Assembly: GCF_000981805.1 (NCBI RefSeq)
Contig: NZ_CP011132.1
Span: 4,030,001-4,094,000 of the forward strand
DNA from: Citrobacter amalonaticus Y19
Lineage (GTDB): Bacteria > Pseudomonadota > Gammaproteobacteria > Enterobacterales > Enterobacteriaceae
DNA: 64,000 bases
Direction: 5' to 3'
Shown one piece after another: positions 18,594-26,704 of this stretch. The notes beneath the pieces were generated by a model, which searched no databases, had not been told where the DNA came from, and saw nothing but the letters and a program-made list of their open reading frames with translations. Made by a program: the position numbers and the translations under genes. Position 1 is the stretch's first letter, and each line of letters begins with the position of its first letter.

Positions 18594-18620
18594 TGTTACG
18601 GGTAACTGTTATCGGTAACA
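18594..18620. promoter_or_regulatory. Tandem GntR operators of gntKU
   Basis: Two abutting near-palindromes of the GntR type, TGTTACGGGTAAC (from 18594) and TGTTATCGGTAACA (18607-18620), match the known TGTTACCGGTAACA consensus. They lie 33-59 bp upstream of the gntK start, where GntR represses in the absence of gluconate. Confidence 0.85.
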
Positions 18621-18700
18621 TTGTCCAGTCTGACTAAAACAGAAGCAATATCCAAACGTGCGAGAAGTGAATAAGTGTGAGCTACTTCAAATTTGTTGGC

Positions 18701-19696
18701 TTAAATAGATCCACCCGGTGACAAGGTGAAACCTAAATCTAACATTTTTGGCGTGACGCTCTCTCCACGGATGCGCGCCAGCAGACGCTCTGCGCCAATG
18801 CTGCCCATTCGCTCACGCGGCGTCAGTACACTGGCCAGACGCGGCTCCATCACCTGGCCGATATCATGGCCGTGGAAACCAGCAATCGCCATGTCGTCCG
18901 GGATCTTCAGTCCTAAACGCTGGCATTCAAAGGCTGCGCCCACCGCCAGGTCATCGTTGGTACAGAAGATACCGTCCAGTTGCGGATATTCGCGACGCGC
19001 CTGACGGATAAGCTCAATACCTGAGGAATAAGAAGAAGACTGCTCCACCATCACACTGTAGGGCACCAGACCCGCATCCAGCATCGCCTGCTCATAACCC
19101 TTCTGTTTGATGATAGTACGTTCGTCGAGACGTGCCCCCAGATAGGCGATATGACGATGCCCGCGTGCAATAATCGCGGCGGTCATCTGACGCGCGGCTT
19201 CAAAGTTGTCAAAACCGACAGCGATATCGAGGCAAGGCGACTGACTGTCCATCAGTTCAACCACCGGAATCCCCGCTACCTCAATCATTTTCAACGTGCG
19301 CGGCGTGTGGGTACGTTCAGTCAGGATCAGCCCATCGATGTTCCATGAGAGCATCGATTCCAGACGCTCCTGCTCCATCTCCGGCTTATAACCGTAGTGC
19401 GCCAGCATGGTTTGATAGCCATGCGCATCCGTCACGGCCTCAATGCCGCGTAAAACTTCGGCAAAAACCTGGTTGGTTAACGAGGGCAGCAAAACGCCAA
19501 TAGCCCGGCTGGTGGCGTTGGAGAGGATATCAGGTGCGCGATTGGGAATATAACCCAGTTCATCAAGTGCAGCAGCGATCTTGCCCCGCAGTGCGACGGA
19601 AACTTGCTCCGGATTACGCAAAAAGCGGCTGACCGTCATTTTGGTCACGCCAACGCGGTCGGCTACATCCTGAAGTACGGGTCTTTTCTTCTTCAT
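18701..19696 (-). CDS. gntR: Gluconate operon repressor
   Basis: This 331-residue LacI-family repressor has an N-terminal helix-turn-helix and hinge (LQDVADRVGVTKMTVSRFLR, residues 8-27) and a periplasmic-binding-protein-like effector domain. It releases its operators when gluconate binds. It is separated from gntK by 139 bp that carry the tandem operators, so gntKU can be controlled independently. No clear terminator follows it. Confidence 0.97.
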   Translation of the reverse strand: MKKKRPVLQDVADRVGVTKMTVSRFLRNPEQVSVALRGKIAAALDELGYIPNRAPDILSNATSRAIGVLLPSLTNQVFAEVLRGIEAVTDAHGYQTMLAHYGYKPEMEQERLESMLSWNIDGLILTERTHTPRTLKMIEVAGIPVVELMDSQSPCLDIAVGFDNFEAARQMTAAIIARGHRHIAYLGARLDERTIIKQKGYEQAMLDAGLVPYSVMVEQSSSYSSGIELIRQARREYPQLDGIFCTNDDLAVGAAFECQRLGLKIPDDMAIAGFHGHDIGQVMEPRLASVLTPRERMGSIGAERLLARIRGESVTPKMLDLGFTLSPGGSI

Positions 19697-19747
19697 CGTC
19701 CTGAGAAATCGTAAGTGAGAGATTTGCTCAGTTTATCACGGACAAAG

Positions 19748-19779
19748 CACAACCTTCCCCGTTTAAAGGGAAGGTTGTG
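19748..19779 (-). terminator. Terminator-like hairpin after yhhW
   Basis: CACAACCTTCCC and GGGAAGGTTGTG form a perfect 12-bp stem with an eight-base loop, just past the yhhW stop and before gntR. The T tail is weak on both strands, so it may work with Rho or serve as an mRNA 3' end. Confidence 0.55.
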
Positions 19780-19786
19780 TAATTAT

Positions 19787-20482
19787 TTATACAGGAGGCA
19801 GATCAAACAGCAGGATTTCGCTATCGCTGTCGGCATGAATGGACAGTGCCTGCTCATCCCAAATCGCCAGACCGTCGCTGGTGGTGGCTTTAGTGCCGTT
19901 AATGCTCACCTCACCTTTTACCACCTGGATCCAGACGCGGCGTTCTGCGGCAATCTGATGGACTGACTGCTCACCTTTCACCAGCGCCCAGCGGTACAAC
20001 TCCATATCCTGGTACACTTTCAACGAACCGTCACGAGCGTCCGGCGACAGCACCAGTTGTTTGCCCTGCGTGGCGTCGAAACGGCGCTGCTCATAACGCG
20101 GCGTGATGCCGTTTTTTTCCGGAATGATCCAGATCTGATACAGACGCAGACGATCCGTTTTGCTCGGGTTGTACTCAGAGTGACGGATCCCGGTCCCCGC
20201 ACTCATAATCTGGAATTCACCCGCCGGAACCTGCTCTTTATTGCCCATGCTGTCCTGGTGTTCTACTGCGCCTTCCAGCACGTAGGTCAGGATTTCCATG
20301 TCTTTATGCGGGTGGGTTCCGAAACCCTGACCGGCGTCGATCACGTCGTCGTTAATCACGCGCAGTGCCGAGAAGCCCATAAAGTTAGGATCGTAGTAAT
20401 CCGCAAAAGAGAAGGTATGCCAGGAATCCAGCCAGCCATGATTCGCGTGGCCACGGTCGTTTGCTTTGCGTAAGTAGATCAT
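19787..20482 (-). CDS. yhhW: Pirin-family cupin, quercetin 2,3-dioxygenase YhhW
   Basis: This 231-residue pirin-like bicupin is known in E. coli as a metal-dependent quercetinase in vitro. Metal-ligand residues are visible in FGTHPHKDMEILTYVLEG (two His) and in GIRHSEYN (His and Glu). The ATG at 20482 gives the E. coli length and has GGGGGTG upstream; the frame is open 39 codons further through the palindromic promoter region. The physiological substrate is not known. Confidence 0.95.
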   Translation of the reverse strand: MIYLRKANDRGHANHGWLDSWHTFSFADYYDPNFMGFSALRVINDDVIDAGQGFGTHPHKDMEILTYVLEGAVEHQDSMGNKEQVPAGEFQIMSAGTGIRHSEYNPSKTDRLRLYQIWIIPEKNGITPRYEQRRFDATQGKQLVLSPDARDGSLKVYQDMELYRWALVKGEQSVHQIAAERRVWIQVVKGEVSINGTKATTSDGLAIWDEQALSIHADSDSEILLFDLPPV

Positions 20483-20553
20483 TGTGTTCACCCCCAGATG
20501 TTTTCGATGGAGACAGTGTGAACCGAATCCATTATCAATCATAGAGGGTGAAA

Positions 20554-20600
20554 ATTGACTCCTCTGTTCAAAAATTATGAACAACTCAGGAGGAGTCAAT
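20554..20600. other. Nested inverted repeat between yhhX and yhhW
   Basis: ATTGACTCCTC (20554-20564) pairs with GAGGAGTCAAT (20590-20600), and TGTTCA (20565-20570) pairs with TGAACA (20578-20583) inside it. It begins 6 bp past the yhhX stop. On the minus strand the outer arm is followed by TTTTC, so it may end yhhX transcription. It may equally be an operator for yhhW. Confidence 0.5.
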
Positions 20601-20605
20601 CCGGC

Positions 20606-21643
20606 TTATCGGGCGAGGCTGATGGTGGCCGGAGAGGCCTGTTCGAATGCCCGTTCGAGGAGTTCAAGATTGGTAAGAACGTCAGATTCCTTGACGTAAT
20701 TTGGCGCACCGGTGGTGAGCGTGTCGTACAGCGCGTCATAGACACGACCGTAGTCGCCCGTTTCCGGTTTGATCTCTTCTTTCACCGTCACGCCGTCATC
20801 GTTGACGTACTCCAGCACGCCAACGGAATTATCCGCCGCAAAGCCCGGTTCACCCGGCATGATGTTGGCCTTCAGGCTGGTCTCCTGCTGGTCAATGCCG
20901 TATTTGATAAACGAACCTTTGGTGCCGTGAACGATAAACTTCGGATAATCGATTTTCACCAGATGGCTGGTTTTGACAATCGCCTTTACATCGCCGTAAA
21001 ACAGTTGTGCCTCAAAGGTGTCATCCGGATTGGCTTTATTGCGCAGGCTGCGAATATCGTACGACACATGGTCCGGGCGACCGAACAACGAAATTATCTG
21101 ATCCATCGTGTGTACGCCCAGGCCATAGAACGCGCCGTCCTGTGGCAAACCGGGGTGGGTTTCGGCAATCGGACGGTAGTAATCGAAGTGGCTTTCCACT
21201 TCCACAATCTCACCGAGCTTGCCGCTTTCAATCGCCTTTTTGGCGGTCAGGAAACAGGAATCAAAGCGACGGTTCTGGTATGGCGTCACCGTCAGCCCTT
21301 TGCTTTGCGCCAGTTCAAACAGCACTTTCGCTTCAATCATCGTCGGGGTGAATGGCTTCTCAACCAGGACGTTCTTTCCGGCTTCCAGCGCCCGTTTCGC
21401 GTAGTCAAAATGGCTGTCCGCATGGGTACAGATGACAACCAGTTTCACCTCAGGGTCGTTGAGCACTTCGTCGAGATCGCTGGTGAAATGGATGTGCGAG
21501 TAGATGGGTGCCTGCTCTTCGGGCTTCGCGTGACGGCGAAAAATATGAGCCACATGCCAGCTGTCTTTGCGATTGAGAACGTACGGAAGATGGTAGCGAG
21601 TCGCGCTCTTGCCGAAACCAATAAATGCACAATGTAAGGTCAT
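20606..21643 (-). CDS. yhhX: Gfo/Idh/MocA-family oxidoreductase YhhX
   Basis: This 345-residue protein is a predicted NAD(P)-dependent dehydrogenase with an N-terminal Rossmann domain (IGFGKSATRYHLPYV near residues 8-22), the family VEKPFTPT motif near residue 95 and a C-terminal alpha/beta domain. The substrate is unknown; relatives act on sugars or inositols. It lies downstream of, and on the same strand as, ryhB, with a repeat element between them. Confidence 0.94.
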   Translation of the reverse strand: MTLHCAFIGFGKSATRYHLPYVLNRKDSWHVAHIFRRHAKPEEQAPIYSHIHFTSDLDEVLNDPEVKLVVICTHADSHFDYAKRALEAGKNVLVEKPFTPTMIEAKVLFELAQSKGLTVTPYQNRRFDSCFLTAKKAIESGKLGEIVEVESHFDYYRPIAETHPGLPQDGAFYGLGVHTMDQIISLFGRPDHVSYDIRSLRNKANPDDTFEAQLFYGDVKAIVKTSHLVKIDYPKFIVHGTKGSFIKYGIDQQETSLKANIMPGEPGFAADNSVGVLEYVNDDGVTVKEEIKPETGDYGRVYDALYDTLTTGAPNYVKESDVLTNLELLERAFEQASPATISLAR

Positions 21644-21763
21644 GATGCTGTCCTTTCAGAAGGTGATGACCTACACCATAGCGCAAAGCGGAGGGAGACA
21701 AAATGCGGGAAGTCCCTGAAGAATGGTATGCCAATGCAGACAGATCGGCCGTCGGCGTCGCGG

Positions 21764-21858
21764 TCAGTTTGTTCACGGCAAGCGCGCAGGGCCCGGAGCG
21801 TACTTAATGTACGTGAGGATTGCGAGCACAGCCCGGGATTAAGCTGGCAAGCAAACTA
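21764..21858. repeat. Inverted-repeat element next to ryhB
   Basis: The element is bounded by CAGTTTG on the left and CAAACT on the right. It holds an inner palindrome around GCGTACTTAATGTACGTG and GGGCCCGG/CCCGGG arms. Its layout resembles the longer elements at 33887 and 43050, which also have a central GTAC-type stem, but the sequences differ enough that it may be a separate family. It lies between yhhX and the ryhB terminator. Confidence 0.5.
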
Positions 21859-21872
21859 GCCCGAAAACAAAT

Positions 21873-21967
21873 AAAAAAAAGCCAGCACCCGGCTGGCTAA
21901 AATAATACTGGAAGCAATGTGAGCAATGTCGTGCTTTCAGGTTCTCCGCAAGGGTCTTCCTGAACGC
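21873..21967 (-). ncRNA. ryhB: RyhB small RNA
   Basis: This is a 95-nt Hfq-dependent small RNA that represses iron-using proteins when Fur is inactive. The core matches E. coli RyhB closely: from the 5' end GCGTTCAGGAAGACC, then the seed region GCACGACATTGCTCACATTG, and finally the GCCAGCCGGGTGCTGGC terminator stem with a run of eight T. The yhhX/ryhB/yhhY position is the conserved one. A Fur box overlaps the promoter. Confidence 0.97.
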
Positions 21968-21972
21968 AGAGC

Positions 21973-21991
21973 AATAATAATCATTCTCATT
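21973..21991. promoter_or_regulatory. Fur box of the ryhB promoter
   Basis: The 19-bp AATAATAATCATTCTCATT (plus strand) is close to the Fur consensus GATAATGATAATCATTATC. It overlaps the TATTAT -10 box on the minus strand just upstream of the ryhB 5' end. Confidence 0.9.
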
Positions 21992-22087
21992 CGCAGTTGT
22001 CCAGCGATTTTTACAAAAAAATGCGGTTGACGACATTTTTAATCTCAGCGACTGTAAAGACTCAATTAACCCTGAAGGAGATCGGGA

Positions 22088-22576
22088 ATGAGTGAGATTG
22101 TGATACGCCACGCTGAAACCAAAGATTACGACGCGATTCGTCAGATCCATGCCCAGCCGGAGGTGTATCACAACACGCTACAGGTTCCTCATCCTTCCAG
22201 CGAAATGTGGCAGACGCGACTCGCCGAACAGCCAGGCATCAAACAACTTGTCGCCTGTATTGATGACCGCGTTGTCGGACACCTGTGCATTGCCGTCGCT
22301 CAGCGTCCGCGCCGCAGTCACGTCGCCGATTTTGGTATTTGTGTCGATACACAATGGCAAAACCGTGGGGTCGCCAGCGCGTTAATGCGGACCATGATCG
22401 ACATGTGCGACAACTGGCTGCGCGTCGAACGCATTGAATTAACGGCGTTTGTCGATAATGCGCCCGCCGTGGCGGTGTATAAAAAATACGGTTTTGAAAT
22501 TGAAGGCACCGGCAAAAAGTACGGCCTGCGTAACGGCGAGTATGTCGATGCTTATTTTATGGCGCGGATGAAGTGA
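22088..22576 (+). CDS. yhhY: GNAT-family N-acetyltransferase YhhY
   Basis: This 162-residue GNAT acetyltransferase contains DFGICVDTQWQNRGVASALM, which includes the acetyl-CoA pyrophosphate loop (Q-x-x-G-x-A). E. coli YhhY has been reported to acetylate some amino acids and an aminoacyl toxic nucleotide analogue; the physiological role is not settled. AAGGAG lies upstream. The gene diverges from ryhB and is convergent with ggt. Confidence 0.94.
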   Translation: MSEIVIRHAETKDYDAIRQIHAQPEVYHNTLQVPHPSSEMWQTRLAEQPGIKQLVACIDDRVVGHLCIAVAQRPRRSHVADFGICVDTQWQNRGVASALMRTMIDMCDNWLRVERIELTAFVDNAPAVAVYKKYGFEIEGTGKKYGLRNGEYVDAYFMARMK

Positions 22577-22582
22577 CAAATT

Positions 22583-22656
22583 GCCCGGTGGCGCTACGCT
22601 TACCGGGCCTACAGCTGCACAAACGTAGGCCGGGTAAAGCGAAGCCGCCACCCGGC
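22583..22656. repeat. REP pair (BIME) between yhhY and ggt
   Basis: Two facing REP palindromes occur, GCCCGGTGGC...GCTTACCGGGC and its inverted partner ending GCCACCCGGC. They fill the gap between the convergent 3' ends. Confidence 0.9.
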
Positions 22657-22663
22657 AACAAAA

Positions 22664-24409
22664 TCAATACCCCGCGGTTAAATCGTCCACGGTGCGGGGG
22701 TCAGATGCGCCGTACAGCGCGCCGTCCGGCCCGACCATAATACTTTGCGTGCTGCCCATCGCCTCTTTCAGCGCGACCTTCTGCCCTTTTTGCTCAAGCA
22801 GTTTGAGGGTGTCCGGACTAAAACCTTTCTCCACACGCAGCTCATCCGGCAGCCATTGATGATGGAAACGCGGCGCGTTGGTGGCTTCCGCCACGTTCAT
22901 CCCGAAATCGATGCTGTTGACCACCATTTGCAGCACGGTCGTGATAATACGACTCCCGCCAGGGCTGCCGGTGACCAGCCAGGTTTTACCGTCTTTTACC
23001 ACGATGGTGGGCGACATCGACGACAGCGGACGTTTCTTCGGTCCAACGGCATTGGCATCGCCCCCCACCAGACCATAGACGTTAGGCACGCCCGGCTTGG
23101 CGGAGAAATCATCCATCTCGTTATTCATCAGAATGCCGGTGTTACCCGCCACAATGCCGGTCCCGAAGATGGTGTTGAGGGTATAGGTGACCGCCACGGC
23201 GTTACCGTCTTTATCCACCACCGAGAAATGCGTGGTCTGGTTGCTCTCATAAGGCGCAAGCTTGCCAGGACGAATTTCACTGGACGGTTTCGCCTTGTTG
23301 ATATCAATCCGTTCGGCAATCGATTTGGCGTAATCTTTGTTGGTCAGCGCTTGCCACGGCACCTTCACAAAATCCGGGTCACCCAGGTATTCCGAACGAT
23401 CGGCGTAGGCCTGTTTCTCCGCTTCCGCCATCACCTGCATGGCGTCCGCACTGCCGAAGCCGTATTTCTTCATGTCGAAATTTTCAAGGATATTCAGGAT
23501 CTGCACGATGTGGATCCCGCCAGAGGACGGAGGCGGCATTGAGTAGATCTGATACCCGCGATAGTCGCCGCTAATTGGCATGCGCTCAACCGCCCGGTAA
23601 CCCGCCAAATCCTCTTTGGTCATCAGCCCGCCGTTTTTCTGCATCTCCTGCGCAATCTGGTCGGCAATCGCCCCTTTATAGAAGGCCTCCGGCCCCTTTT
23701 CTGCAATCAACTCCAGACTTTTTGCCAGGTTTTTCTGTACCAGTTTGTCGCCCTTTTTCAGCGGTTCGCCATCCTTCCAGAAGATAGCTTTGCTGTTCTC
23801 ATGATTCGGCAGCACTTCACTGCCGTAGGTTTTCAGATCGTCGGCCAGCGCATCGTTAACCACAAAGCCCTCTTCAGCCAGCTTAATTGCCGGACGCACC
23901 ACGTTGTTGAGCGGCAAAGTGCCATATTTTTCCAGCGCCAGTGAGAACCCGGCCACGGTGCCCGGCGTGCCGGAAGCCAGATGGGAGGTCAGCGATTTTT
24001 TACTGTCCGGATTACCCTGATCGTCAAGGAACATATCGCGTGTGGCGTTAGCTGGCGCCATTTCGCGAAAGTCGATCGCCGTGGTCTTACCGTCTTTGGT
24101 TCGCAGCAGCATAAAACCACCACCGCCCAGATTCCCGGCCTGCGGATGCGTCACCGCCAGCGCATAGCCCACGGCAACCGCGGCATCCACGGCGTTCCCA
24201 CCCTGTTTGAGAATATCCACTCCCACCTTCGTTGCCATCGCATCCACCGAGGCCACCATCCCCTGCTTCGCGCGAACGGGATGGAACACATCCTCTTCCA
24301 CACCATACGACACCGGAGGCGGTGGAGGGGGAACCGCGAGCACGCTGAAACAGCTTCCTGAGAGCAGAGCAGCAAGGGCTACCCGGCGTAAAAACGTCGG
24401 TTTCGTCAT
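22664..24409 (-). CDS. ggt: Gamma-glutamyltranspeptidase
   Basis: This 581-residue periplasmic N-terminal-nucleophile hydrolase cleaves glutathione and other gamma-glutamyl compounds. A Sec signal peptide is clear (LRRVALAALLSGSCFSVLA). The precursor cuts itself before the second Thr of NQTTHFSVVDKDG, which becomes the nucleophile, and PLSSMSPTIV and GSPGGSRI of the small subunit are present. The start at 24409 has GGAG upstream and gives the E. coli N-terminus; the frame stays open 22 codons further. A PPPPPP run follows the signal peptide, slightly longer than in E. coli. Confidence 0.97.
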   Translation of the reverse strand: MTKPTFLRRVALAALLSGSCFSVLAVPPPPPPVSYGVEEDVFHPVRAKQGMVASVDAMATKVGVDILKQGGNAVDAAVAVGYALAVTHPQAGNLGGGGFMLLRTKDGKTTAIDFREMAPANATRDMFLDDQGNPDSKKSLTSHLASGTPGTVAGFSLALEKYGTLPLNNVVRPAIKLAEEGFVVNDALADDLKTYGSEVLPNHENSKAIFWKDGEPLKKGDKLVQKNLAKSLELIAEKGPEAFYKGAIADQIAQEMQKNGGLMTKEDLAGYRAVERMPISGDYRGYQIYSMPPPSSGGIHIVQILNILENFDMKKYGFGSADAMQVMAEAEKQAYADRSEYLGDPDFVKVPWQALTNKDYAKSIAERIDINKAKPSSEIRPGKLAPYESNQTTHFSVVDKDGNAVAVTYTLNTIFGTGIVAGNTGILMNNEMDDFSAKPGVPNVYGLVGGDANAVGPKKRPLSSMSPTIVVKDGKTWLVTGSPGGSRIITTVLQMVVNSIDFGMNVAEATNAPRFHHQWLPDELRVEKGFSPDTLKLLEQKGQKVALKEAMGSTQSIMVGPDGALYGASDPRTVDDLTAGY

Positions 24410-24525
24410 CGTTATTCTCCAAAGATGCGGGGTCAGCCCCCCACTAAGCCTGGTGCATAACTCTGAAATGATCATCGTTTCGCCGGGAAAGGGGTAAACT
24501 TAAGAGATACCTCAGAGGAGGAAAG

Positions 24526-24906
24526 ATGATGAAACGATGCTTAATTTTGGCAGCGCTACTGCCGTTTGCCTGTCTCGCACAGCCGATTAACACCCTGAAC
24601 AATCCGAACCAGCCGGGTTATCAGATCCCCAGCCAACAGCGGATGCAAACGCAGATGCAGACGCAGCAGATCCAGCAGAAAGGGATGTTGAATCAGCAGT
24701 TAAAATCGCAGACACAACTCCAGCAGCAAAACCTGCAAACGCAAATGAACAACAATCAGCAGCGGATCCAGCAGGGTCAGGTACGCGAACAGCCGTTACC
24801 CAATACCAACGGCGGCATGTTGAGTGGCGGTACGCGCCAGGAGAGCGGCCAGCAGCACATGCTACCGCCGCGTCAGAATGGCGATATGCTTAACCCGCAG
24901 CAGTAA
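24526..24906 (+). CDS. yhhA: Gln-rich exported protein YhhA (DUF2756)
   Basis: This 126-residue protein has a short cleavable signal peptide (MMKRCLILAALLPFACLA). The mature part is extremely rich in glutamine and asparagine: I count 33 Gln and 13 Asn. Patterns such as TQMQTQQIQQ and QLQQQNLQ suggest an extended or coiled-coil form. The function is unknown. The ATG at 24529 has better spacing from AGGAGG than the one at 24526. Its 3' end overlaps that of the convergent ugpQ by 17 bp. It diverges from ggt. Confidence 0.88.
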   Translation: MMKRCLILAALLPFACLAQPINTLNNPNQPGYQIPSQQRMQTQMQTQQIQQKGMLNQQLKSQTQLQQQNLQTQMNNNQQRIQQGQVREQPLPNTNGGMLSGGTRQESGQQHMLPPRQNGDMLNPQQ

Positions 24907-25636
24907 AGTCCGGGCCAATCACATCAATCGCATCGGTACAGATGCAGTCCACGCCCCAGCGCAGCAGTTCCGCCGCGCGCTGGGGTTTGTTGACGGTATA
25001 CACCAGAATATGTAACCCCGCCGCTTTAAGCTGCTTAACCCGCGTTTCATCCAGCAGTGCGTGATTCAGGTGAATCGACACGCAGGCCAGGCGAGCGGTC
25101 AGTTCGCGCCAGTCATCACGCCACTCGTCAAGCAGCAACCCTCGCGGTAACTCCGCCACGGCGGCCTGCGCCGCTTCCAGCGCATCAATGTCAAATGACG
25201 ACAATAGCGGTGCGGTCATCCCCTGCCACAGCATACGCGCGGCGAGAGCAATCGCTTTTCCCGTCTGAGGCCCGGTTCCGGTGGTCGGTTTAATTTCGAT
25301 ATTGGCCATCAGGCCATGCAGGCGACAGCGCTCTGCCACCTGCGAGAGTAGTGGGAGCGGTTCGCCTTTAAACTCGCCGCTGTACCAGCCGCCGGCATCC
25401 ACCCGCAGCAAATCCTGCCAGTTGAGCTCGCCCGCCACACCCCAGCCGTTGCTGGTGCGTTCAAGGTTGTCATCGTGCAGCAGGAATATTTCCCCATCCT
25501 TCGACAGCTTCGCGTCGAACTCGATCATGGTATGTCCGTAGCGCACGCCAACGTCGATCGCCGCCAGCGTGTTTTCCGGCGCCAGTTTACCGCCGCCGCG
25601 ATGGGCGACGATGCGGGGATACGGCCAGTTACTCAT
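24890..25636 (-). CDS. ugpQ: Glycerophosphodiester phosphodiesterase, cytoplasmic
   Basis: This 248-residue enzyme hydrolyses glycerophosphodiesters to sn-glycerol-3-phosphate and an alcohol after uptake by UgpBAEC. The GDPD active-site signature is complete: AHRGGGKLAPENTLAAI (His, Arg, Glu), EFDAKLSKDGE and HDDNLERTSNG. There is no signal peptide, as expected for the cytoplasmic form. It overlaps ugpC by four bases at the end of the ugp operon. Confidence 0.97.
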   Translation of the reverse strand: MSNWPYPRIVAHRGGGKLAPENTLAAIDVGVRYGHTMIEFDAKLSKDGEIFLLHDDNLERTSNGWGVAGELNWQDLLRVDAGGWYSGEFKGEPLPLLSQVAERCRLHGLMANIEIKPTTGTGPQTGKAIALAARMLWQGMTAPLLSSFDIDALEAAQAAVAELPRGLLLDEWRDDWRELTARLACVSIHLNHALLDETRVKQLKAAGLHILVYTVNKPQRAAELLRWGVDCICTDAIDVIGPDFTAAG

Positions 25637-26703
25637 ACACGTTGTCCTGTTTCACCGTCAAAAAGGTGCAAATGATTTTCCGGCAGATGCAGCCACAGCG
25701 TGCTGCCTGCCTTTGGGCGCTCCTGATGGGCCAGACGCACCACCAGCTTTTGATCGCCCCAGCGACCGTGCGCCAGGTTGTCCGCGCCCAGCATCTCCAG
25801 CGTGTCCATCACCAGCGGCACGCCGCCTTCCGCCTGCGAGCTTAGCGCAATATGTTCCGGGCGGATACCCAGTGTCATTTTACGCCCGGCATAGCCGCGA
25901 TAAAACCAGTTCACCGGTAGCGCCATGCCGCTCTCCAGTTCGAAGTGCGTACCCGCATGGCTGATGCGCCCTTCCAGCAGGTTCATCGCCGGACTGCCAA
26001 TAAAGCTCGCCACAAAGCGGCTGGCCGGTTTTTCGTAAACCTCCACCGGCGTGCCAATCTGCTCGGCAATGCCTTTGTTCATCACCATCACGCGCTGGGC
26101 GAGCGTCATCGCTTCGACCTGATCGTGGGTCACGTACAGCGAGGTGGTTTTCAGGCGACGGTGCAGATGCTGGAGTTCCAGGCGCATCTGCACGCGCAGT
26201 TTGGCATCCAGGTTAGAGAGCGGCTCATCAAACAGGAACACCGCGGGATCGCGCACAATGGCGCGCCCCATCGCCACGCGCTGACGCTGGCCGCCGGAAA
26301 GTTCGCGCGGACGACGTTTGAGCAGACCGTCCAGTTCGAGAATACGCGCCGCTTCTTTCACTCGCTGCTCGATATGACCCTTGCCCATCCCACGGATTTT
26401 CAGCCCCCACGCCATGTTCTCTTCCACGCTCATATGCGGGTAGAGCGCATAGTTCTGGAAGACCATCGCGATCCCGCGATCTTTTGGCTCCATTTCGGTC
26501 ACCCGCTGACGATCGATCCAGATATCGCCGCTGGTGACGCGTTCCAGTCCAGCCACCATCCGCAGAAGCGTTGATTTCCCACAGCCGGATGGGCCGACCA
26601 TCACAATGAATTCACCGTCCGCCACGTCCAGCGTCAGCGGTTGAATCACCTGGGTTTTACCATCCCAGCTTTTGGTTACTGCCTGTAATTTTAAACCTGC
26701 CAT
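25633..26703 (-). CDS. ugpC: sn-Glycerol-3-phosphate ABC transporter ATPase
   Basis: This 356-residue MalK-type ATPase drives the Ugp importer. Walker A GPSGCGKSTLL is near residues 37-47, the signature LSGGQRQRVAMGRA near 134-147 and Walker B VFLFDEPLSNLD follows. The C-terminal regulatory TOBE domain is present (GIRPEHI). The start at 26703 gives MAGLKLQAVTKSWDG as in E. coli, one base after the ugpE stop; the ribosome site is weak, so coupling to ugpE is likely. Confidence 0.97.
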   Translation of the reverse strand: MAGLKLQAVTKSWDGKTQVIQPLTLDVADGEFIVMVGPSGCGKSTLLRMVAGLERVTSGDIWIDRQRVTEMEPKDRGIAMVFQNYALYPHMSVEENMAWGLKIRGMGKGHIEQRVKEAARILELDGLLKRRPRELSGGQRQRVAMGRAIVRDPAVFLFDEPLSNLDAKLRVQMRLELQHLHRRLKTTSLYVTHDQVEAMTLAQRVMVMNKGIAEQIGTPVEVYEKPASRFVASFIGSPAMNLLEGRISHAGTHFELESGMALPVNWFYRGYAGRKMTLGIRPEHIALSSQAEGGVPLVMDTLEMLGADNLAHGRWGDQKLVVRLAHQERPKAGSTLWLHLPENHLHLFDGETGQRV

Positions 26704-26704
26704 C

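Noticed and set aside
20555..21637. 360-codon plus-strand frame opposite yhhX
   Set aside because: It mirrors yhhX almost end to end and has the composition of a reverse-complement frame; yhhX is clearly the real gene.
21839..22171. Short minus-strand open frame spanning ryhB
   Set aside because: It reads through the small RNA and its terminator and the opposite end of yhhY; the RNA gene explains the conservation.
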